From positions 1 to 55,772 of the forward strand of contig NZ_JACLYU010000013.1 in the NCBI RefSeq assembly GCF_016899725.1: a stretch of DNA of 55,772 nt. Direction: 5' to 3'. Made by a program: the position numbers and the translations under genes. Below are positions 36,601 through 42,698 of the stretch, in pieces. The notes under the pieces were generated by a model. That model saw only the letters and a list, made by a program, of their open reading frames with translations, was not told where the DNA came from and did no database searches. Within the stretch, counting starts at the first letter, position 1. Each line of letters starts with the position of its first letter. The DNA is from Bifidobacterium pullorum subsp. saeculare (lineage in GTDB: Bacteria > Actinomycetota > Actinomycetes > Actinomycetales > Bifidobacteriaceae).

Positions 36601-36908
36601 TGCATTACTACAGCAAGAACAAGCGCACCCCGGACTCCCCGGAGTTCCAATGGCTGCGGCAGGGCCTGGGCACGGAGGGCTGGAAGGGTTCCCACTTCAT
36701 CCCGTTGTTCGTCATGCGCAAGGAGGAGGAGAAGGAAGGCCGGTACTACTACGTCGGGCACGTCACGTCGTTCACCGAGCCGCAGCTCACCACCAAGCCC
36801 GATTCCGACGGCGGCAAGCAGGTGAACGTTACGACGACGAACCTGCGCCTGACCCAGCCGCTCGACACCGAGCTCTACCGTCATCTCACCGGCATGGCGA
36901 CCGCCTGA
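33684..36908 (+). CDS. PLD-like nuclease / SF2 helicase / DUF3427 protein
   Basis: A 1074-residue multidomain protein. Residues ~60-220 are a phospholipase-D-like nuclease domain with an HxK motif in PFHPKGYVFTRR and VGSSNLTSTALSQQ. Residues ~270-660 are a superfamily 2 helicase: Walker A SATGTGKT, DEAH-box VDEAHH, motif III GMTATPERTDG, and motif VI region FTQQLGRGLRKAD. The rest contains DUF3427, with GNEMTPQNVGGYFVHRE, IFVKYATSQYEDRF and HYYSKNKRTPDSPEF. Such proteins are plausible nucleic-acid translocases coupled to cleavage and resemble the restriction part of some systems. A cytosine methyltransferase stub follows immediately. GAGG with a 5-nt spacer precedes the ATG. Exact biological role is unknown. 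Confidence 0.9.
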   Translation: MTTDNTDAPFASTDDFPADFSAIEHLFAKDLSAGLVRADADAPGTYAPRLIANRSGDTMGEALHDELEQSDAFTMSVAFVSPGAVKTLFQDFLDNRELHPRTAVTPSRLITSTKNFFNKPAAFWDLLRLGREADVDVRVWNGGDASPTDGPSDDPQGQPFHPKGYVFTRRMDNGTPYVNVYVGSSNLTSTALSQQREWNLKVSSLEGGDLVGQVQRELDAQVRDSVPLTEEWIKQYEEDFKRYAPPRREILKEREAAEHKPIEPNDMQREALESLAKLRAQGERRAIVISATGTGKTYLSAFDVRACKPRRMLYLVHQQQILKAAMRSYQRVLGCPDDELGLFTGDSKQSGRKYVFATIQTMGKPEVLAQFASDEFDYILVDEAHHVGADTYKRVIDHFQDARFMLGMTATPERTDGVNIFELFGHNVAYEIRLQRALDENMLCPFHYYGVAEYLGSDGGSDQPAQRIEVSGGMDAKQAAQLKYEIGQLATRERVRYIIGKLRQYTPYHEQLTGLVFCSRQDEAVALSRLFNEAFNEQAERNYRTAAVTSGTCPRQEDRERMVEALEAGEYDYLFTVDLFNEGIDIPLVNQIVMLRSTQSSIIFTQQLGRGLRKADHKDSVTVIDFIGNYANNYLIPVALYGSSGDRDIARKNLQRHTIGLSSISFDRIARDRVLKALDSADWSDMKKLTEQYRQLRYQLGRIPMLADIVERDPSLPVTLASKSGDYLSFVRSRERSLDKGRNNDEPSFADLLDPTTDTQTAILKMATELLLPGLRPHELVVLDRLCGFGETHLGDDDGAGWAPAPPASRKELLGLIASRFPDAYLAPSQLDSALGVLDGEYFTAPNRKRFGATPLVETTDDGTVRLTGAFADMLAGNRTFRVFFADTLRTGLAKCRLMFSEAARRDRGFDRGFLYEQKYTLADVMRLLGWGNEMTPQNVGGYFVHRETGTMPIFVKYATSQYEDRFLNPQEMHYYSKNKRTPDSPEFQWLRQGLGTEGWKGSHFIPLFVMRKEEEKEGRYYYVGHVTSFTEPQLTTKPDSDGGKQVNVTTTNLRLTQPLDTELYRHLTGMATA

Positions 36909-36945
36909 CCCGCTCGGCGCTCCTGCCCGGGGCGCCAAGCATGTC

Positions 36946-37131
36946 GTGGAGCAGGATGGCAAACTGCGCCGCCTGGTGCCGGACGAACTCGACCAGCTGC
37001 AGATGTTCCCGAAAGGATGGACCGCCGGCATGTCCGACGACCACCGCGCCTTCTGCATGGGCAACGCCCTCGTCACCGGCGTCCCCCACGCCATCGGTAA
37101 GGTGCTGGCCTCCGATCTCGTATCGGCGTGA
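36946..37131 (+). pseudogene. C-terminal stub of a cytosine-5 DNA methyltransferase
   Basis: Sixty-one codons reading DGKLRRLVPDELDQLQMFPKGWT, then MSDDHRAFCMGNALVTGVPHAIGKVL. This is the characteristic end of C5-methyltransferases: the LTPxExxRLQGFPxGW region and motif X, MGNAV...AIG. The frame may begin slightly upstream (VVEQ), where it overlaps nothing recognisable. Motifs I, IV (PCQ), VI and VIII are absent, so it is inactive. It starts about 38 bp after the helicase stop codon, which suggests a once-complete helicase/nuclease plus methyltransferase locus. Confidence 0.8.
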
Positions 37132-37182
37132 TGGCCTTCATTTCTCAACGGCGGCCGTCATCGTCCTTCTGCCGGCAACGTT

Positions 37183-37336
37183 CCCGTCATCATCGATGAT
37201 TGCGCCGGCATCATAGGTCTTTTCTCAGTCATCATGGTACCGTCATGGTACCTTCGTAGTACTTTTGCTGGTAATGCCCCTTCATCATCTGTGCTTGCGC
37301 CGGCATCATAGGTTTTTTCTCGGTCATCATCGGTCC
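37183..37336. repeat. ~60-bp direct repeat, two copies, 95-bp period
   Basis: 37183-37241 and 37278-37336 align over their length; the best part is a 34-bp block (37202-37235 and 37297-37330) with two mismatches that starts GCGCCGGCATCATAGGT. A partial third copy with TCATAGGT lies at 37360. First part of a 1.09-kb gene-free repeat island (37132-38218). Confidence 0.75.
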
Positions 37337-37359
37337 TTCATATGCTTTCACACATGATC

Positions 37360-37379
37360 TCATAGGTTTTCACCTATGA
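37360..37379. repeat. Small perfect hairpin
   Basis: TCATAGGT-TTTC-ACCTATGA, an 8-bp stem with 4-nt loop, at the end of the 95-bp repeat region. Confidence 0.6.
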
Positions 37380-37409
37380 TGACCGTTGCACCGATCCAGC
37401 AGCACGTCG

Positions 37410-37466
37410 CCTATTCCCCATATTTGACAACCCCTATTCCCCATTCTGTACAAGCCCTACTCCCCA
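37410..37466. repeat. 23-bp tandem repeat, three units
   Basis: CCTAYTCCCCA at 37410, 37433 and 37456, exactly 23 bp apart. The first interval contains TTGACA (37424-37429), with TGTACA 17 bp later, a weak possible promoter pointing into the arrays on the right. Confidence 0.7.
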
Positions 37467-37670
37467 ATCCATACCACCATCCTCATCCGCGGCGCCCATC
37501 GCATGCGGATGGATGGCTATCGCGCTTCCCATGGGCTTGAGACCACGGCGGCGCTGCGCATGCCATGACTCCAGAAGCCCCGGGCTGTGCACGCAAGGAC
37601 GTTTCGGGACGGAACTGTGCATGGCATGGTCACGAACAACGGCTCGGACGGCCGTACACGACCACGCTAT

Positions 37671-37852
37671 GCACAGCTGTGCATCCGGAGACGCCGCACA
37701 TGACCATCGCAGGCACAGCTGTGCACGTCAGGACACAGCAAAACCCATCCCCACATGCATAGCTGTGTATCTGGGGACGCCATACATGACCATCGAAGGC
37801 ACAGCTGTGCGCTCAAGGACAGAAGCAACCGTCCCCACATGCACAGCCGCGC
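37671..37852. repeat. 42-44-bp tandem array built on the palindrome GCACAGCTGTGC
   Basis: The palindrome or a close variant occurs at 37671, 37713, 37757, 37799 and 37841. Two alternating unit types are seen: one with GACGCCRYACATGACCATCG, the other with GGACAGMARMAACC and CRTCCCCACAT. GGGGACG in one type can pair with CGTCCCC in the other. Looser relatives (CTGTGCACGCAAGGACG) extend left to about 37582. Confidence 0.8.
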
Positions 37853-37964
37853 GCTCACGGACAGAGGAAAACCGTTCCCACAGGCTCAGACCAATGACAT
37901 CGCCAAGATTCCGGAGCGTGAGGAGACGCCCATGCGACAAAACGTACGCTTAGACGCCGCAAGA

Positions 37965-38200
37965 GTACGGTTCGCCGCAGCGAAACTACAAGCATGCGGC
38001 AAACCGTACGCTGACACGCACTCACAGTACGGTTCGCCGCATGAAGGCCGTGAGAGCGCGACAAACCGTACGCTTAGGCACACTCACAGTACGGTTCGCC
38101 GTATGGGGACCGCAAGAGTGCGACAAACCGTACGCTCACACGCCGTAAGAGTACGGTTCGCCGTATGGGGACCGCAAGAGTGCGACAAACCGTACGCCTC
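37965..38200. repeat. 62-bp tandem repeat family, main array
   Basis: GTACGGTTCGCC starts at 37965, 38027, 38089 and 38151, exactly 62 bp apart each time. Every unit also has a CAAACCGTAC arm (AACGTACG in the first) that pairs with it, giving a hairpin per unit. The last two units are nearly identical. The array ends ~20 bp before the malQ stop codon. Same family as 12835-12909. Confidence 0.88.
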
Positions 38201-38218
38201 GCGCATCACCGCCCCGCC

Positions 38219-40534
38219 TCACCGCTCCCCGCGCATCACCGCGGCCAGCGAGCGCACGCGCGGCAGCGCGAACACCTCGTCGGCAGGCACCACATGCCCG
38301 GAGCCGTCGGCCAACGGCACGCGCCAGTTGCAGTACTCCCAGCTGGTGCCGGGCTGGTTCTGGCTACGCCGTTCGCCCACGCCATCCACCAGCGCCGCCT
38401 GTTTCAAATACGAGGGAGTGTCGCGCAGCATCGCATGCATCGCCTCGACCACGCGCTGCTCGTGCCCTTCCACATCCGCGGCCTCCTCGGCCGTCAAATA
38501 CCCGGACTCCACCAACCGCGCCATCATCGCGTCGCGTTCGGCGCGGGCTGAGGCGGCGAAGGTCTCCACCGGCTCACTGAGCAGGCCCAGCCGCTCGCGC
38601 AGCGCCACATGCTCGAAGCGCAGGTAGCCGGCGGTGGGCGGCAGGTCGTGCGTGGTCACCGAGGCGAGCGCCTGGCGCCGGTACTCGGAGGGCGCCTTGT
38701 ACGGATCGCTGGCGTTCGGGGAGTCGTCCACGCGGGCGAACCATTCCACGTCGGTGCCGAGCACGCCATGGTCGGCGAGCACCCGACGTACGTAATCCGG
38801 CACGGTGCCCAGGTCCTCGCCGATGACCATGCCGCCGGCGCGCGTCGCCTCGATGGCGAGCACACCGAGCATGGCCTCGTGGTCGTAGCGCACATACGCG
38901 CCGTTCTTCGCGCCGAGCCCCTGCGGAATCCACCATAGGCGGAACACCCCGAGCACGTGGTCGATGCGGATCGCGCCGGCGTGCGCGAACATCGCGTGCA
39001 CCATGTCCCGGTACACGGCGTAGCCGGTCTCCTCGAGGTAGCGCGGATTGAACGGCGGCTGGCCCCAGTCCTGGCCCTGCTGGTTGTAGAAGTCGGGCGG
39101 GCAGCCCACGGTCACGCCGCCCAGGGCGAAGCGCTCCGGGCTCCACCACACGTCGGCGCCGAGCGCGTGCACGCCCACGGCCATGTCCATCATGAGTCCG
39201 AGCGCCATGCCGGAGTCCTTGGCGGCCTGCTGGGCGGCGCCCACCTGTTCGGCGGCGATCCACTGCAGCCACCGCTGGAAGTCCATCTCCTCGGCATGCC
39301 CGGCGGCCAGCTCGCGCACGGCGGCCGAGTCGCGGCCGGTGGTCCGGATCCAGTCGCCCTCCCACGGCGCGCCCCAGGTCTCGAAGGCCACGCACCAGGT
39401 AGCCCATGCGGTCAGGTCCTCGCCCGCCTCCGCCACGAAGGCGCGGAACGCGGCCTCGCGCGCCGCGCCGCGCCCGTGGCGGAAGATCACGCGCAGCGCG
39501 GGCAGCTTGGCGTTCCACGCGGCGTTGATATCCATCGGCTCGGCGCTGACGTTCATCGGGGCCACGCCGGCGTGCAGCCGGTCGACCTCGGCGCGCTCGG
39601 CCTCGCTCAGCTCGGCGTATTCGGGGATGTCCTGCGGCCGGATGTAGGTGACGTTGAGGAAGCGCCGTGACTCGGGCAGGTACGGCGAGGGTTCCAGCGG
39701 CGCGACGGGCGCGCACGCGTGGATCGGGTTGATGAGCATGAAGTCGGCGCCGGACTTGGCGCCCGCGTCCGCCAGCAGGCGGCGCAGGTCGCCGTAGTCG
39801 CCCACGCCCCACGAGTCGGCGGAGCGCACCGAGTACATCTGCGTCATCCAGCCCCAGCGGTCGCGTTCGGCGACGGCCGGGGGCACGGGGATCGACTTCG
39901 GCGCGCAGATGACGGTGGCCGTGGCGCGCCGCCCGCTGACCTCCACGACGAGCGTGTGGTAGCCCATCGGCAGGTCCGCAGGCAGGGTGAGGGCCATGCC
40001 GGCGCGCAGCAGCTGGTGGTGCCGCGGCGCGTCGGCGGGGTCGGTGGGCACGATGGCGGGTTCGCCGTCGTAGTGGGTGCCGTCCTCGAGCACGATGCCG
40101 GCGCGGGGCCGGTCCTCCGGGGCGCAGTTGACCGGCACCGACGTCGCCTCGCCGCAGGTGGCGACGATGGTGGGCGCGACCAGCTGGCGGCCGCGCCGGT
40201 CGAGTTCCGCGCGCAGGGAGGCCTCGATGGCTTCGGGGCCGGAGGCGTCGACGCCGAGGGCGGCGAGCACGCCGGCGATGGCCGCGTCGTCGTTCTCGAC
40301 GTAGGCGCCGAGCTGGTCGATGTAGGAGGTGGCCACGCCGTGCAGGTGCGCCAGCCGGATGAGCGGGCGCGCCAGGCGGCCCGGGGATTCGGAGCGCCGC
40401 CCGCCGGGGGCGGCGCCACGAGCCCCGTCGGGGGCTGCGTCGTGGGTGGCCCCGCCCGGCGCCGCGCCAGCCGAAGCGGGCGGACGGGCAGAATCGGATG
40501 TCATGGGGTTCGTTGCTGCTGAGGCGTCGGTCAT
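38219..40534 (-). CDS. malQ: 4-alpha-glucanotransferase (GH77, amylomaltase)
   Basis: A 771-residue enzyme that transfers alpha-1,4-glucan segments between maltooligosaccharides, releasing glucose. Catalytic regions are GAIRIDHVLGVFRLWWIP (nucleophile Asp), GMVIGEDLGTVP (acid/base Glu) and VTTHDLPPTAGY (transition-state Asp). An N-terminal domain (residues ~55-200, MalQ-N type) precedes the barrel, as in actinobacterial enzymes. The first ~50 residues are Ala/Pro/Gly/Asp low complexity. The ATG at 40534 is preceded by AAGGA. Its promoter at 40628-40656 has a LacI operator on the -35, and a second operator lies in the leader. Confidence 0.96.
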   Translation of the reverse strand: MTDASAATNPMTSDSARPPASAGAAPGGATHDAAPDGARGAAPGGRRSESPGRLARPLIRLAHLHGVATSYIDQLGAYVENDDAAIAGVLAALGVDASGPEAIEASLRAELDRRGRQLVAPTIVATCGEATSVPVNCAPEDRPRAGIVLEDGTHYDGEPAIVPTDPADAPRHHQLLRAGMALTLPADLPMGYHTLVVEVSGRRATATVICAPKSIPVPPAVAERDRWGWMTQMYSVRSADSWGVGDYGDLRRLLADAGAKSGADFMLINPIHACAPVAPLEPSPYLPESRRFLNVTYIRPQDIPEYAELSEAERAEVDRLHAGVAPMNVSAEPMDINAAWNAKLPALRVIFRHGRGAAREAAFRAFVAEAGEDLTAWATWCVAFETWGAPWEGDWIRTTGRDSAAVRELAAGHAEEMDFQRWLQWIAAEQVGAAQQAAKDSGMALGLMMDMAVGVHALGADVWWSPERFALGGVTVGCPPDFYNQQGQDWGQPPFNPRYLEETGYAVYRDMVHAMFAHAGAIRIDHVLGVFRLWWIPQGLGAKNGAYVRYDHEAMLGVLAIEATRAGGMVIGEDLGTVPDYVRRVLADHGVLGTDVEWFARVDDSPNASDPYKAPSEYRRQALASVTTHDLPPTAGYLRFEHVALRERLGLLSEPVETFAASARAERDAMMARLVESGYLTAEEAADVEGHEQRVVEAMHAMLRDTPSYLKQAALVDGVGERRSQNQPGTSWEYCNWRVPLADGSGHVVPADEVFALPRVRSLAAVMRGER

Positions 40535-40563
40535 ATCCCTGTCCTTCGGTGATGCCACGGGTC

Positions 40564-40573
40564 TGCAAACGTT
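40564..40573. promoter_or_regulatory. LacI-type half operator in the malQ leader
   Basis: TGCAAACGTT, the inverted counterpart of the site at 40646-40655; the two are 82 bp apart and could support looping. Confidence 0.55.
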
Positions 40574-40627
40574 CCCAGTCTGTTCCACGTTGACGACGGG
40601 GAGACGTCGCGTATGTCCATTTCTTCT

Positions 40628-40656
40628 ATGGTAAGCACGGAAGACAACGTTTGCAA
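40628..40656 (-). promoter_or_regulatory. malQ promoter with overlapping LacI operator
   Basis: TTGCAA (40651-40656), an exact 17-bp spacer and TACCAT (40628-40633) on the minus strand. The operator AACGTTTGCA (40646-40655) covers the -35. The divergent LacI gene begins at 40704. Confidence 0.75.
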
Positions 40657-40703
40657 GCCGGAGCATGCCACCCCGGCATGTCACACATGATACCGTTGTC
40701 ATC

Positions 40704-41765
40704 ATGACCAAGGCAAGCATCCAGGCGGTGGCTCGCGAGGCCGGCGTCTCCACGTCCACGGTGTCCCGCGCCTTCGCCAAACCCGACCTCGTGCTGCCCG
40801 AAACCCGCGAACGCGTGATGGCGGCCGCCCGCAAGCTCGACTACCGCGTCTCCCGCTCGGCCGCCGCGCTCAAATCCGGCCAGTCCTTCCGCGTGGCCCT
40901 GCTCATGAGCGGCGGCGTCACATGGTTCAACGCCAGCGTGTACGCCGGCCTGGGGTCGGTGCTGCGCCCCGCCGGCTACGACATCGCGGTGTTCCCGATG
41001 AGTTCCGCCGCCGACCGTCGCTCCTTCTTCGAGGACCTGCCGGTGCGCCGCAACGCCGACGCGGTGATCGTGGGTTCCTTCGACATCGACCCGGGCGAGG
41101 TGGCTCGCCTCAAGCGCATGGCCGTGCCCATCGTGGGCGTGAACATCCCCTCCCCCGCCGGCTTCGACGCCGGCGTAAGCATCGACGACCGCGCCGCCGA
41201 GCGCGCCGCGGCCGAGCATCTGGTGACGCTGGGCCACCGCCGCATCGCCTTCGTGGGGTACGGCGGCGACGAGGCCGGCGCCGATCCGCATGCGCTGCGC
41301 TTCAGCGCCACGGCCCGTCTGCGCGGCGTGCTCGACGCCTGCGCCGCGCACGCCGCCCAGGGCGTCGAGGCGACGGTGCTGAACCTGCCGGCGGACCGGG
41401 ACCGCGACCGGGCGAACGCCGCGGTGGAGCTGATCCTGTCCGCCATGCCGGTGCCGACCGCCGTCTGCGTGTGCGAGGACGGGTTGGCCGTGCCCACGCT
41501 GCTCCGCCTGCGCCAGTACGGCCGCGAAGTGCCGGGCGACCTGTCGTTGGTCGGCTTCGACGACAACCCCTACGCCGCCCCCGTGGGACTGACCACCGTG
41601 CATCAGGACCCGTTCGCGATGGGCGCGGCCGCCGCCCGCAAAACGCTGGCGCTGATCGCCGGCGAGCCGCTCGGCGAGGGCACCCCGGCCGGCCTCGCCT
41701 TCGAGACGCCGGCCGCGCCGCTGGTGCTGCGCGAGACGACCGCGCCGCTCAACCGGGCCGGCTGA
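40704..41765 (+). CDS. LacI-family regulator of maltose/alpha-glucan genes
   Basis: A 353-residue repressor. The helix-turn-helix reads SIQAVAREAGVSTSTVSRAF, the hinge SRSAAALKSGQ, and the sensor domain contains VVGSFDIDPGEVARLKR, LGHRRIAFVGYGG, AVCVCEDGLAVPTLLRL and LVGFDDNPYAAPVGLTTV. It is closely similar along its length to the second LacI of this cluster (46534), including the shared SxxLxVALLMS and LPVRRNADAVIV segments, so the two are paralogues. It is divergent from malQ, with operators between. ATG at 40704; GATACC lies 9 nt upstream, possibly a leaderless start. Confidence 0.94.
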   Translation: MTKASIQAVAREAGVSTSTVSRAFAKPDLVLPETRERVMAAARKLDYRVSRSAAALKSGQSFRVALLMSGGVTWFNASVYAGLGSVLRPAGYDIAVFPMSSAADRRSFFEDLPVRRNADAVIVGSFDIDPGEVARLKRMAVPIVGVNIPSPAGFDAGVSIDDRAAERAAAEHLVTLGHRRIAFVGYGGDEAGADPHALRFSATARLRGVLDACAAHAAQGVEATVLNLPADRDRDRANAAVELILSAMPVPTAVCVCEDGLAVPTLLRLRQYGREVPGDLSLVGFDDNPYAAPVGLTTVHQDPFAMGAAAARKTLALIAGEPLGEGTPAGLAFETPAAPLVLRETTAPLNRAG

Positions 41766-41789
41766 CCGCCGCGGGCGGCGACGGGCCCC

Positions 41790-42392
41790 TCAGCCGAGCA
41801 TCGGCTTGAAGCCACGTTCCAGCAGCGGCACATGGAAGGTGAGCAGCGTGCCGTAGCCGAGCACGAGCAGCAGGAACAGACCCTGCGGAAAGTAGAACCA
41901 GCTGGCCACGAGCAACGCCAGCCACACGGCGTCGATGAGCGTCATCCCCAGCGTGAGCGGCAGCCGGCTCACCCCCATCACGAAGGCGTTGGCCAGCGTG
42001 CGGCCCACCGTGTTCTCGAACCGCGCCTGCAGCGCGAACACCCATTCGAAGCCCAGCGCCCACACGATGCTCAGGCCGATCTTCGGCACAAGCAACGGGG
42101 TGATCTGCAGCACCACCCACGACCAGGCGAGCGCGGCGCCGGTCGCGCCGAACACGATCCACAGCGCCGTGGCCTTGGCGAAGTTCGCGCGGAAGGCGCG
42201 GAAGTAGTTGGCCGTCACGCCGCCGGCTTCGCCCTGCACCGCGCGGCGGGCCGCGTCATGCCCGGCGGCGAGCGCGGCGCCGGCCGTCACCAGGGGAATC
42301 GAGGTGACGAGCATGAGGATGTTGATCCAGATCGCATCGGTGAGGTTGCCGAGCTCCTGCATGAACTTGGAATCGGGGGACAGGAACCGCAT
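41790..42392 (-). CDS. DUF624 (YesL-like) membrane protein
   Basis: A 200-residue membrane protein of the YesL/DUF624 family, often found with carbohydrate ABC transporters; function unknown. Segments include the family start MQELGNLTDAIWINILMLV, VTSIPLVTAGAALAAGHDAA, and ARFENTVGRTLANAFVMGVSR (parts), with about five transmembrane helices. GGGAG with a 7-nt spacer precedes the ATG at 42392. It is convergent with the LacI gene at 40704 and divergent from the GH13 gene. Confidence 0.9.
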   Translation of the reverse strand: MRFLSPDSKFMQELGNLTDAIWINILMLVTSIPLVTAGAALAAGHDAARRAVQGEAGGVTANYFRAFRANFAKATALWIVFGATGAALAWSWVVLQITPLLVPKIGLSIVWALGFEWVFALQARFENTVGRTLANAFVMGVSRLPLTLGMTLIDAVWLALLVASWFYFPQGLFLLLVLGYGTLLTFHVPLLERGFKPMLG

Positions 42393-42698
42393 GTCGTCAC
42401 TCCCATCTCGCGGCAGGTCGCCGCCCGCCGTGGGCGGCGACACCACTGTACACCGGCGGCGGAGACGCGCGAGGTCGCCCCCGCACCCCGCGCACCGCAC
42501 GCGCCCCGCACCCCGCGCACCGCGCACCGCACGCCACCGGCGCATGCCATCGATGTCACCCCGCACCCCGCAGACACGGCCGCCGGCGGATATGCGAAGC
42601 CCTCCCCTGCATGATATCGTTGTCATGACCCTTGGGGCAGTGCGCCGGCGCAGTGGCACGGCGCCGCCTCGCGCGACCGCATCCGCGAAAGGACATCG
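42393..42698. other. Intergenic region between DUF624 and GH13 genes
   Basis: About 306 bp without a gene. It holds a degenerate CGCACCCCGCGCACCGC simple-sequence tract (42480-42540) and, near 42611-42626, a segment resembling the LacI gene start at 40689 (TGATAYCGTTGTCAT) that may contain the GH13 -10 hexamer (GATATC). Confidence 0.5.

Noticed and set aside
37965..38200. CRISPR array
   Set aside because: The conserved part is spread over the whole 62-bp unit, the would-be spacers are related to each other, and no cas genes are present.
37755..38627. 290-codon plus-strand frame across the 42-bp and 62-bp arrays
   Set aside because: The 62-bp period is not a multiple of three, so repeats appear in different frames, and the frame runs on antisense to malQ.
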